64,000 bases of DNA from Sphingobium sp. Cam5-1 (lineage in GTDB: Bacteria; Pseudomonadota; Alphaproteobacteria; Sphingomonadales; Sphingomonadaceae), in assembly GCF_015693305.1 (NCBI RefSeq), contig NZ_CP065138.1, positions 1,302,001 to 1,366,000 on the forward strand, written 5' to 3'. The position numbers and the translations under genes were made by a program. Positions 34,351 to 42,784 of the stretch are shown here, in pieces. The notes beneath the pieces are model-generated. The model was not told the origin of the DNA. It saw only the letters and a list, made by a program, of their open reading frames with translations, and made no database searches. Within the stretch, counting starts at the first letter, position 1; the number at the start of each line of letters is the position of its first letter.

Positions 34351-36315
34351 ATGAACACGGCGGCGCCGGAGGACTCTGGAAACCGCTTCGAATTGCTTGT
34401 CCAGAGCGTTACTGATTACGCGATCTACATGCTCTCAACCAATGGCACGATCGTTAGTTGGAACGCAGGAGCGCGCCGGTTCAAGGGATATGAGGCCGAA
34501 GAGATTGTCGGCCAACATTTTTCCCGCTTCTACACCCCGGAAGATCAGGCAGCAGACATCCCAGCCCTTGCGCTCGAAACCGCGGAGCGTGAAGGGCGGT
34601 TCGAGGCCGAAGGTTGGCGCGTACGCAAGGATGGCGGGCGCTTTTGGGCAAGCGTCGTCATCGATCCGATCCGCGACTCCGCAGGCAAGTTGATCGGCTT
34701 TGCCAAAGTAACGCGCGACCTGACGGAACGACACGCGGCAGATGAAGCGCTCAGGGCAAGTGAGGAGCGTTTCCGCCTGCTTGTGGAAAGCGTCACCGAC
34801 TATGCGATTTATATGCTCGACCCGGTGGGCACCATCACAAGCTGGAACGCAGGCGCAGAGCGATGCAAGGGATACACCGCAGACGAGATTCTAGGCCAGA
34901 ATTTCTCCCGCTTCTATTCGGATGAAGACCGCATGGCCGGAATACCGTCCCGCGCTCTTGAAACAGCGACCCGAGAAGGACGGTTTGAAGCGGAAGGATG
35001 GCGCATTCGCAAGGATGGGTCGCGCTTCTGGGCCAATGTCGTCATCGACGCCATTCGCAACCCCATGGGCCACCTCATAGGCTTCGCCAAGATCACGCGC
35101 GATCTGACCGAGCGGCGGGAATCTCAACTGGTACTGGAAGAAGCGCGCGAAGCCATTTTTCAGTCGCAGAAGATGGACGCGATCGGCAAGCTGACGGGCG
35201 GGGTCGCTCATGATTTCAACAACCTGCTCGCCGTCATCATGGGAAGCCTGGACCTTGCAAGGCAACGGCTGCAAACCGGAGCCGACATCTCGCGCTATAT
35301 CGACAATGCGATGACGGCGGCCGATCGCGGGGCCATCTTGACCCAGCGCATGCTGGCCTTTGCCCGGCGCCAGGAGTTGAAACTGGTCAGCGTCGATTGC
35401 ATCGCACTGGTGCGAAACATGGCCGGGTTGCTGAAATCGACCTTGGGCTCCACCGTGACAATAGAGACCCGTTTCCCCCTGTCCCTCAGCGCCGCGCATG
35501 CAGACCCGGCGCAGCTGGAACTGGCGCTGCTGAACCTTGCTGTAAACGCTCGCGATGCGATGCCGGGCGGCGGCCGGATCATTGTCGAAGGTGCCGAGGC
35601 TCATCTTACGGCGGAACAACGGCCTGATTTGCCCTGTGGTCATTATGTCCGCCTTTCGGTCATCGACGAAGGGGAAGGCATGGATGAACATACCCTCGCC
35701 CGGGCTCGTGAGCCGTTCTTCACCACCAAAGGCGTAGGCAAGGGCACCGGCCTCGGCCTTTCCATGGTCCACGGCTTTGCCGAGCAGTGCGGCGGTTCGC
35801 TGATCATCTCAAGCGAGCCGGGACAGGGCTCGACTGTCTCGCTATGGCTTCCAGTGGCTGCTGATGAGATTGATGCGGAGGAGGACGAGCGCCAGAGTCC
35901 GACCATCGTTGAGCCCACGGATCAGCCGCTCGTCATATTGGCGGTCGATGACGATGACTTGGTTCTCACAAACACGGCGGGCATGCTCGAGGAATTGGGA
36001 CATACCGTGTTTCAGGCAGCGTCAGGAGCGGATGCTCTACGGATGTTGACCGAGGGTGACGTTGATCTCGTCATCACCGACCACGCAATGCCTCATATGA
36101 CGGGAGCGCAACTGGCAGATGCCTTGACTGAAAGCCATCCTGGCCTGCCCGTCATCATCATCACGGGTTATGCTGAACTGCCTCCCGGCGCCACAAAGCG
36201 GCTGAGGCTGGACAAGCCATTCAAACAGGCCGATCTGGCACGCATGGTGGCCTTGGCCCATCATGATCGGGCCGCTGACCGGGTGATTCCGTTTGAGCGA
36301 TCAGAAGGCTTTTGA
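34351..36315 (+). CDS. Hybrid sensor histidine kinase (PAS-PAS-HisKA-HATPase-REC)
   Basis: A 654-residue soluble kinase with no membrane helix. Two PAS domains (about 10-135 and 145-260) are very similar to each other, both with SVTDYAIYML and RFEAEGWR. The H-box GGVAHDFNNLL has His287; the ATPase domain shows NLAVNARDAM, DEGEGMD and GTGLGLSM. The C-terminal receiver has DDDD near 530 and phosphoacceptor Asp577 in VITDHAMP. Signal and output partner are unknown; the repeated PAS pair suggests duplication. Start ATG follows GGGGAACTT. Confidence 0.93.
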   Translation: MNTAAPEDSGNRFELLVQSVTDYAIYMLSTNGTIVSWNAGARRFKGYEAEEIVGQHFSRFYTPEDQAADIPALALETAEREGRFEAEGWRVRKDGGRFWASVVIDPIRDSAGKLIGFAKVTRDLTERHAADEALRASEERFRLLVESVTDYAIYMLDPVGTITSWNAGAERCKGYTADEILGQNFSRFYSDEDRMAGIPSRALETATREGRFEAEGWRIRKDGSRFWANVVIDAIRNPMGHLIGFAKITRDLTERRESQLVLEEAREAIFQSQKMDAIGKLTGGVAHDFNNLLAVIMGSLDLARQRLQTGADISRYIDNAMTAADRGAILTQRMLAFARRQELKLVSVDCIALVRNMAGLLKSTLGSTVTIETRFPLSLSAAHADPAQLELALLNLAVNARDAMPGGGRIIVEGAEAHLTAEQRPDLPCGHYVRLSVIDEGEGMDEHTLARAREPFFTTKGVGKGTGLGLSMVHGFAEQCGGSLIISSEPGQGSTVSLWLPVAADEIDAEEDERQSPTIVEPTDQPLVILAVDDDDLVLTNTAGMLEELGHTVFQAASGADALRMLTEGDVDLVITDHAMPHMTGAQLADALTESHPGLPVIIITGYAELPPGATKRLRLDKPFKQADLARMVALAHHDRAADRVIPFERSEGF

Positions 36316-36464
36316 TCGACCCCATCATCTCTTCAGCGTCTCCCACTTTGGCACGCTAAGGGTGAGAATCCCGCTCACTATCGCCATCAATATTCTCAAA
36401 AATGCTGTTATAATGACTAAGTTATGATGCTGGCCGTCCAGAAACGCGGAGTGCGCCCGAGGAC

Positions 36465-37385
36465 ATGAATATCACCCCAAATTTTGCCAGTCCGCTTGGC
36501 GAATGTCCGGACAGCGTCGCCACCCTAAGCCCGACATCGCATTTCTTCACTTCACTGCGTAGTCGCCTGCATTATGTCGATTGGGGAAACCGCGCCGCTC
36601 CCACATTGATCCTGTTGCATGGCGCACTGGATCATGCGCGTAGTTGGGATTGGACGGCCCGGGCACTTGCGCGGGACTTCCATGTCGTGGCGCCTGATCT
36701 TCGGGGCCATGGCGACAGCGCCTGGTCTACCGAGGGCACCTATTTGACGGCGGACTTCGTCTACGACCTCGCCCAGCTTGTGGAGCAGGTGGGACGGGAC
36801 AAGGTTGTTCTGGTGGGCCATTCATTGGGCGGATCTATCGCCTTACGCTATGCAGGCCTCTTCCCGGAGCGCGTCGACCGCCTGGTCGCGATCGAGGGGC
36901 TGGGCCTTTCCCCGGAGAGGCTTAAGGACAAGGCAACCCATCCCGCACCCGATCGCTGGCGCGAATGGATCGAGCAGCGCCGCGCGAGCGCTCGCAAGCA
37001 GCCGCGTCACTATCCCACGCTCGAAGCGGCAGTCGCGCGCATGCGGGAACGGAACGATCACCTGTCAGGAGAACAAGCGCTGCATCTGACGGTTCATGGC
37101 GTGAACCGAAATGAAGATGGCAGCTATGATTGGAAGTTCGATCCATATCTTCGCCAAACACCGCCGCAAGACATGGTTGGGGATGATCTACCGCAGTTCT
37201 GGTCGCGGATTCACTGCCCCGTACTCCTTTGCTTGGGTCTGGACAGTTGGGCGTCGAATCCGGTGAATGACGGCAGGGCAGCGCACTTCCGTGATGCGCG
37301 ACTGGTGGAATTTGGTGAAGCCGGCCACTGGTTGCACCACGACCAGTTTGAGGCATTCCTTGCAGAACTACGCGCCTTCCTTTGA
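36465..37385 (+). CDS. Alpha/beta hydrolase
   Basis: A 306-residue cytoplasmic enzyme. Oxyanion-hole HG at 52-53 in LLHGALDHARSWDW, nucleophile Ser120 in GHSLGG, an Asp in LGLDSWAS and His in EAGHWLHHDQ complete the triad. Substrate unknown. A perfect TATAAT at 36409-36414 lies 50 bases upstream, although the -35 region is poor. The last 18 bases overlap the convergent monooxygenase-like gene. Confidence 0.9.
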   Translation: MNITPNFASPLGECPDSVATLSPTSHFFTSLRSRLHYVDWGNRAAPTLILLHGALDHARSWDWTARALARDFHVVAPDLRGHGDSAWSTEGTYLTADFVYDLAQLVEQVGRDKVVLVGHSLGGSIALRYAGLFPERVDRLVAIEGLGLSPERLKDKATHPAPDRWREWIEQRRASARKQPRHYPTLEAAVARMRERNDHLSGEQALHLTVHGVNRNEDGSYDWKFDPYLRQTPPQDMVGDDLPQFWSRIHCPVLLCLGLDSWASNPVNDGRAAHFRDARLVEFGEAGHWLHHDQFEAFLAELRAFL

Positions 37386-38315
37386 GTGGAAGGATGCAAT
37401 GGCAGCAACATACTGCGCCCTTAATTGCTCTATGAATGAAGCGGCGGGCTGAATTTTCTCGACCGCGCCTATGCCTTGGCCCGCCCCCCAAATGTCGCGC
37501 CAGGCCTTTTTCTCATCCTCCGCCATAGCGGCGATATCCATGCCGGCGGCATTCGCCAGCTTGTCGGGGTCCAGCCCGGCTGCTGTAATGCTCGGTCTCA
37601 GGTAATTGCCATGAACGCCGGTGAAGTGATCTGAATAGACGATGTCGGCCGCGCTACTGTCTACGATCATTTGCTTATATTTTGGGTCGGCGTTCGCTTC
37701 TTCCGTCGCGATGAAAGCAGAGCCGATATAGGCCAGATCAGCCCCCATCATGCGGGCAGCGGCAATGGAGCGGCCGGTTGAGATCGCACCGGACAGGATC
37801 AAAGGGCCGTCAAACCATGCGCGGATTTCTTCCACCAGCGCGAACGGCGACAATGTGCCAGCATGGCCCCCTGCCCCCGCGGCAACCGCAATCAGGCCGT
37901 CTGCCCCCTTTTCGATCGCCTTCCTCGCGAACATGTTGTTGATGACATCGTGGAACACAAGGCCACCGTAACTGTGGACCGCTTCGTTGACGTCGGCACG
38001 AGCGCCCAGCGAGGTAATCACGATCGGGACGCGATATTTCACGCAGAGAGCCAGGTCCTCCTCCAACCGGGCATTCGTCTTGTGAACGATAAGGTTGACC
38101 GCGAAGGGCGCGTCATCCTCAGTCAACTCCCGGCGGAGAAGTTGAAGCCACTCTTCGAACACGCCTGAAGGCCGTGCGTTGAGCGAAGGAAATGAGCCCA
38201 CGATGCCAGCGCGACATTGCGCGATCACAAGCGCGGGCCGCGAAACGATAAACATCGGAGACGCTATCAGCGGCAGGGATAAACGATCTTCAAGCAGCTT
38301 CGGCAAAGTCATCAA
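37368..38315 (-). CDS. Nitronate monooxygenase-like flavin oxidoreductase
   Basis: A 315-residue FMN TIM-barrel protein of the 2-nitropropane dioxygenase family. PLIASPMF opens the barrel, AAGAGGHAGT holds the conserved His, and LSGAISTGRSIAAARMMGADLAYIG is the phosphate-binding region. It may oxidise alkyl nitronates or act as an NAD(P)H-dependent flavin reductase; the true substrate is not known. It stands alone. Confidence 0.9.
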   Translation of the reverse strand: MMTLPKLLEDRLSLPLIASPMFIVSRPALVIAQCRAGIVGSFPSLNARPSGVFEEWLQLLRRELTEDDAPFAVNLIVHKTNARLEEDLALCVKYRVPIVITSLGARADVNEAVHSYGGLVFHDVINNMFARKAIEKGADGLIAVAAGAGGHAGTLSPFALVEEIRAWFDGPLILSGAISTGRSIAAARMMGADLAYIGSAFIATEEANADPKYKQMIVDSSAADIVYSDHFTGVHGNYLRPSITAAGLDPDKLANAAGMDIAAMAEDEKKAWRDIWGAGQGIGAVEKIQPAASFIEQLRAQYVAAIASFHSKEGA

Positions 38316-38404
38316 TCGGCCTTATTCGTCATTAGCTCTGGCACCGCCTATCGGCTGCCACCTTTGGTCTTCGCGATATCGGACGCTCGCAATCAGAAAC
38401 AGCG

Positions 38405-38749
38405 CTAATCCCGCACAATCTTAAGCAATCTGCGTTCGACGGGCGCAAGAATGCCCTGAAGTTCAGTCCCTCGCTTAAGGATGCCCCCGGCCTCCCCGAT
38501 CAGCGCCCACATTCCTTGCCGGTGACGGAGCGAAGGCCGCTTCTCGATGCGATATTCCGGGCGTTCGGCGGCCCGCCGAAAGGCAGAAAAAACAGCTGCG
38601 TCATGGCCAAGATCAATCGCATAGTCACGCCAATGCCCAGCCGACACCATCCGGCCGTAAAGATCCATGATGCGCTGCAATTCCAATCGGTCGAACCCCG
38701 TCTGCCCCGCCAGATTAGCTGGAGATGGGAACGGGGTCACATTGCTCAT
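38405..38749 (-). CDS. DUF2794 family protein
   Basis: A 114-residue alphaproteobacterial protein of unknown function. The conserved core is FDRLELQRIMDLYGRMVSAG, DYAIDLG and AVFSAFRRAAERPEYRIEKRP. The start shares one base with the cysE stop, so it is probably translated with that gene. No motif points to an enzyme. Confidence 0.87.
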   Translation of the reverse strand: MSNVTPFPSPANLAGQTGFDRLELQRIMDLYGRMVSAGHWRDYAIDLGHDAAVFSAFRRAAERPEYRIEKRPSLRHRQGMWALIGEAGGILKRGTELQGILAPVERRLLKIVRD

Positions 38750-39471
38750 CAGGCGCGACCACGCTCCTGAAACAAGGGGATATCATCATCAGGGGGTTCA
38801 TGAGCCCCTTCCTGCCGCTGCTGTAGCAACTCTGCCACACGCTTCTGCAACTGCTCGATTTCCCGCTGAAGCTGTTCCAGCTTATATTTTTCCGGATCAT
38901 GGCAATCACTACAAGGGGTGCCATAGGGCAGGAATTCGCGCTGATAAGCGGTGACATCGACAACCATTTGCCGAGCCGGAATACCGACCATGGTTGCGCC
39001 ATCGGGCACATTTTTCGTGACCACTGCGTTAGCACCCACGCGCGCGCGAGCGCCCACATATACAGGGCCAAGCACCTGCGCACCCGATCCAACGATAACT
39101 CCATCGGCCAGGGTCGGGTGCCGCTTGCCTGCAATACCGTTCGCGGGATCGGTGCCGCCAAGTGTCACATTCTGATAAAGAGTGACATCGTCACCGATTT
39201 CGGCCGTTTCACCAATCACCGTGAAGCCATGGTCAATGAAGAACCGCTTGCCGATGCGCGCACCGGGATGGATGTCGTTGCCGGTGAGAAAGCGGGAAAA
39301 ATGATTGACCGCGCGCGCCATGAAATAAAGCCGAAGGCCGTAGAGCCTGTGCGCAACGCGATGAAACCCAAGAGCCCACACCCCCGGATACAGGAGAATT
39401 TCAGCCCGCGAACGCGGAGCCGGGTCACGCGATTTGACCGAGTCCAAATAGCCAATAAGATTGCGTAGCAT
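38749..39471 (-). CDS. cysE: Serine O-acetyltransferase (EpsC-type)
   Basis: A 240-residue left-handed beta-helix acetyltransferase making O-acetylserine for cysteine synthesis. The hexapeptide repeats run from NDIHPGARIGKRFFIDHG to GANAVVTKNVPDGATMVGIPA. The C-terminal 60 residues are unusual: a CSDCHDPEK motif with two Cys and His, then a Gln/Glu/Leu coiled coil (LEQLQREIEQLQKRVAEL). That tail could bind metal or help oligomerise (inference). Translationally coupled to DUF2794. Confidence 0.92.
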   Translation of the reverse strand: MLRNLIGYLDSVKSRDPAPRSRAEILLYPGVWALGFHRVAHRLYGLRLYFMARAVNHFSRFLTGNDIHPGARIGKRFFIDHGFTVIGETAEIGDDVTLYQNVTLGGTDPANGIAGKRHPTLADGVIVGSGAQVLGPVYVGARARVGANAVVTKNVPDGATMVGIPARQMVVDVTAYQREFLPYGTPCSDCHDPEKYKLEQLQREIEQLQKRVAELLQQRQEGAHEPPDDDIPLFQERGRA

Positions 39472-39627
39472 GCAGCGGCCCCTGAAAACCGAAGGCTACT
39501 ACATAGGCCCGCGATAATCCATTTTCCAGATGCGTGGCTATTTCGGCTTCTGACCATAAAACAGAATGTTTCTTGGAGAGCTATGATATACCAAGCAATG
39601 CGGTAGACAATCAACAGGGGCCTTTGA

Positions 39628-40401
39628 ATGACCGATCCCATCCTCGCTCATCTCAGCGAACTTCTACCCTTTATTCTGATCGGTTTCGGAGCCCAAATGA
39701 TCGATGGGGCTTTGGGAATGGCGTACGGCGTGATTTCCAGCACCCTGCTTCTTGCATTGGGCGTGCCGCCCAGCCGGGCATCCGCCAGCGTACACGCCGC
39801 GGAAACTTTCACGACCGCTGTCTCGGCCATAAGCCACATCGCCCACCGGAACGTGGATTGGCGGCTATTTTCACGCCTCATCATTCCCGGCGTCATTGGC
39901 GGCGTGACAGGAGCCTACATTCTTTCGAACATCGACGGATCAGTGATCAAGCCTTTCGTTCAACTCTACCTGACCGCAATTGGCGTTTATCTGATCTGGC
40001 GCGGCTTTCATCTGCCACCTCATCCACGAGACCCGAAGTGGGTGGCGCCGCTTGGCCTGGTCGGCGCTTTCATGGACGCGTCGGGCGGCGGCGGCTGGGG
40101 CCCGATCGTCACTTCGAACCTCCTTATCCAAGGCTCCAGTCCTCGCCACACGATCGGCACGGTCAACACCGTCGAGTTCGTTCTAACGCTGGCGATCAGC
40201 CTCACCTTCATCCTTCATCTGGGCTGGCAGGCCTTCACGACCTACACCGTCGGCCTGTTACTCGGAGGAATAGTCGCGGCACCCTTTGGCGCGATGCTTG
40301 CCCGTCATGTCGCGCCTCGCATGCTATTCACAGCGGTTGGTACAATCCTGACACTCACATCCTTATTCGGCGTAGCCAAATGGCTTGGATATATCGGCTG
40401 A
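39628..40401 (+). CDS. TauE/SafE-family sulfite/anion exporter
   Basis: A 257-residue protein with seven or eight membrane helices. QMIDGALGMAYGVISSTLLL and the second-half MDASGGGGWGPIVTSNLL are the paired TauE/SafE signature. It may export sulfite, taurine products or organosulfonates. Divergent from cysE and 39 bases ahead of oxyR, in a region touching sulfur and oxidative stress, which makes sulfite export attractive but unproven. Confidence 0.9.
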   Translation: MTDPILAHLSELLPFILIGFGAQMIDGALGMAYGVISSTLLLALGVPPSRASASVHAAETFTTAVSAISHIAHRNVDWRLFSRLIIPGVIGGVTGAYILSNIDGSVIKPFVQLYLTAIGVYLIWRGFHLPPHPRDPKWVAPLGLVGAFMDASGGGGWGPIVTSNLLIQGSSPRHTIGTVNTVEFVLTLAISLTFILHLGWQAFTTYTVGLLLGGIVAAPFGAMLARHVAPRMLFTAVGTILTLTSLFGVAKWLGYIG

Positions 40402-40440
40402 CGCTCTTATCTTCGGCTTTCTAATCGAGAAAGGCGATCG

Positions 40441-41367
40441 ATGTCGAGTTACATGCCCACGCTGAAACAGCTGCAATATCTTGTTGCGCTGAAGCAGCAT
40501 GGGCATTTCGGCAGGGCAGCCGACAGCTGCTATGTCACGCAATCAACGCTTTCGGCGGGTATCCGCGAACTGGAATCGCTGATCGGCGTGACGCTGGTTG
40601 AACGGACGCGAAGGGTGGTGCGCTTTACCGCTCTGGGCGACCGTATCGTGGAGAAAGCGCATCGCGTTCTGCGCGAAGCGGAGGAACTTGCGGCTATCGC
40701 CGAAGCCTCGGGCAAGCCGCTCACCGGCGAGTTGCGCATGAGCGTGATCCCGACGATCGCGCCTTTCCTACTACCTCGCCTGCTCCCCCGCCTGAGAGCG
40801 GATAGGCCCGAACTCAAACTTTACCTCCGGGAGGAGACGACGCAGACGGCGATCGAGTCACTTCGTCACGGCAACGTGGACTGCGTCCTCCTTGCCCTGC
40901 CCTTTCCCACCGGGGAGTTGGACAGCGAACTGCTGTTCCAGGACCGGCTATATGTCGCATTCCCTCAAGACGATCCCCGCGACCCGCCCGAGTGGGTGGC
41001 GCCTGACATGATCGATGAGACGAAGCTGCTTTTACTGGAAGACGGGCACTGCCTGAAGGACCATGCGCTCGCGGCATGCAACCGTCCCGAAATCCGTTCG
41101 AGCGCGATGATGATGGGCACCTCACTCCATACACTGGTTCAGATGGTCGATAATGGCCTTGGTATGACGATCATGCCGGAAATGGCCATTACGGGCGGAA
41201 TATTGGATCATACGCAGATCGCCGTACGGCCTCTGCGATCCGACCGGTCGCACCGTGACATTGCTTTGGTCTGGCGCAAGAATAGTCCGAGGGAAAAGGA
41301 GTTTCGCCTGCTCGCCGAACTTCTGCGCGATGCCGCCGATTTGCCGCAATCCAGCGAAGCCGCCTGA
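40441..41367 (+). CDS. oxyR: LysR-family hydrogen peroxide sensor OxyR
   Basis: A 308-residue regulator. Residues 6-65 form the LysR helix-turn-helix (FGRAADSCYVTQSTLSAGIREL). The redox pair Cys204 and Cys213 in GHCLKDHALAAC matches E. coli Cys199/Cys208 in spacing, so it should form the peroxide-driven disulfide. The usual divergent target (katG or ahpC) is not beside it; a TauE-type gene is. It converges on moaE with three bases between. Confidence 0.93.
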   Translation: MSSYMPTLKQLQYLVALKQHGHFGRAADSCYVTQSTLSAGIRELESLIGVTLVERTRRVVRFTALGDRIVEKAHRVLREAEELAAIAEASGKPLTGELRMSVIPTIAPFLLPRLLPRLRADRPELKLYLREETTQTAIESLRHGNVDCVLLALPFPTGELDSELLFQDRLYVAFPQDDPRDPPEWVAPDMIDETKLLLLEDGHCLKDHALAACNRPEIRSSAMMMGTSLHTLVQMVDNGLGMTIMPEMAITGGILDHTQIAVRPLRSDRSHRDIALVWRKNSPREKEFRLLAELLRDAADLPQSSEAA

Positions 41368-41370
41368 TCT

Positions 41371-41814
41371 TCAGCGGGTCCAATCGCGCGCCTTCGCCTC
41401 ATCCTCAACGCGCGCCTCCACCCAGGCGGCCGCCCCATCGGCAAAATGCTCCTTCTTCCAGAAGGGCGCATCAGATTTCAGCCAATCGATCAGAAAGGCG
41501 CAACTTTCCAGCGCGGCCGCCCTGTGACGAGATGCCGTGCCGACAAAAACGATGTGTTCGCCTGGCTTAAGCTTTCCAAAGCGATGGATCACGCGCACGG
41601 CCAAAAGCGGCCAACGCGCGGTCGCTTCATCGATTATCCGCTCGACCTGAGCTGCCGTCATCGCCGGATAATGCTGAAGTTCGAGTGAAACTAGCGCATT
41701 ATCGCCGCGCACGACCCCCGTGAAACTGGCAACGCCCCCACCTCCGGCGGCTTCCAGCAGCGCCAACTCGGCGCCTACGTCGAAATCCTCCGTTTGGATG
41801 GAAACACGATTCAT
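41371..41814 (-). CDS. moaE: Molybdopterin synthase catalytic subunit
   Basis: A 147-residue MoaE: FTGVVRG, IHRFGKLKPGEHIVFVG, ASRHRAAALESCAFLIDWLK and the catalytic lysine in FWKKEHF. With MoaD it inserts sulfur into precursor Z to form molybdopterin. It overlaps moaD by four bases. Confidence 0.96.
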   Translation of the reverse strand: MNRVSIQTEDFDVGAELALLEAAGGGGVASFTGVVRGDNALVSLELQHYPAMTAAQVERIIDEATARWPLLAVRVIHRFGKLKPGEHIVFVGTASRHRAAALESCAFLIDWLKSDAPFWKKEHFADGAAAWVEARVEDEAKARDWTR

Positions 41815-42071
41815 CCGCCAGTGACCGGCGGAAAGATCGCCAGCTCCTTCGCTTGCCCGATCACCGTTTCGAGCGGCACAAAGTGCTGATCCAACGCTGC
41901 GCGCAGCCGTCCCGTATCACCTAACGCCTCAGCATAGCGGCCTCCCCGTTCCGCAAGCTGCGCAATCAAATCTGCGACACTCATATCGGCGACGGGCCTA
42001 TCGACCTGTTCACCATCGCAGCCGATGATTTCTCGCACCCAGGCGAAATAGAGGATTTCAAGTTTAACCAC
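41811..42071 (-). CDS. moaD: Molybdopterin synthase sulfur carrier subunit
   Basis: An 86-residue ubiquitin-like protein ending in FPPVTGG, the GG needed for thiocarboxylation. It partners MoaE, whose gene overlaps by four bases. The gene starts four bases after pgsA on the same strand. Confidence 0.95.
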   Translation of the reverse strand: MVKLEILYFAWVREIIGCDGEQVDRPVADMSVADLIAQLAERGGRYAEALGDTGRLRAALDQHFVPLETVIGQAKELAIFPPVTGG

Positions 42072-42074
42072 GCA

Positions 42075-42638
42075 TCAGTCCATATGCTTGATACCGACCC
42101 GCAGATAGTCCCAACCGGTGATCAAAGTCAGTATTGCTGCGGCCCAGAGGGTCACGATACCCAGCAACTGAACCAGGGGAAATGCGGGCACCGCGCCCGC
42201 CAGGATCAGGGCTCCAAGAGCTATCAGTTGAAACGCGGTTTTCCACTTGGCCAGGCGAGACACCGGCACCGAAACCTGAAGACCCGCCAGAAACTCGCGC
42301 AGCCCCGACACGGCGATTTCACGCAACAGAATGATCATGGCGGCAGCGATGTGAATACCCGCGATGTCGCGAGTGGCGGCCAACATCAGGATGACTGCGC
42401 CAACCATGATCTTGTCGGCGATGGGATCCAGAAAGATGCCCAGCTTCGAAACGGTCCCCTGGGCTCGCGCCAGATAGCCATCGAAATAGTCCGTGATGCC
42501 CATCAAACAATAAAGCCCAAAGGCAAAGGCATAGCCGGTCGTCCAGCGAGCACCGACCTCTGCAGGCCAGAGCAACGCGACAAGCAACGGGACGGTCAGT
42601 ATCCGCGAAAGCGTCAGCAGATTGGGCAGCGTCAGCAT
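42075..42638 (-). CDS. pgsA: CDP-diacylglycerol-glycerol-3-phosphate phosphatidyltransferase
   Basis: A 187-residue inner-membrane enzyme for phosphatidylglycerol synthesis. MLTLPNLLTLSRI opens it and the CDP-alcohol phosphotransferase motif DYFDGYLARAQG...GIFLDPIADK is intact (D-G-A-R-G-D-D residues). ATG 42638 is chosen over an in-frame upstream start since it gives the family's standard N-terminus. Leads a short operon with moaD and moaE. Confidence 0.95.
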   Translation of the reverse strand: MLTLPNLLTLSRILTVPLLVALLWPAEVGARWTTGYAFAFGLYCLMGITDYFDGYLARAQGTVSKLGIFLDPIADKIMVGAVILMLAATRDIAGIHIAAAMIILLREIAVSGLREFLAGLQVSVPVSRLAKWKTAFQLIALGALILAGAVPAFPLVQLLGIVTLWAAAILTLITGWDYLRVGIKHMD

Positions 42639-42784
42639 GGCGGCGGACTGCCACAGTCCGCCGCGTTGCACAAGCAGCCGTGATGACGGGCATGATCCCT
42701 TCTCATTCGGATGCGTTGGACAGCCGACGCGGCAGCCGCTAGACCCCGCTCCGCTCGTCCACAGCGAAGAAGACCTTCTTGCCT

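Noticed and set aside
36360..36385. Short GTGAG/CTCAC stem after the hybrid kinase as a terminator
   Set aside because: Only five base pairs and no T-run.
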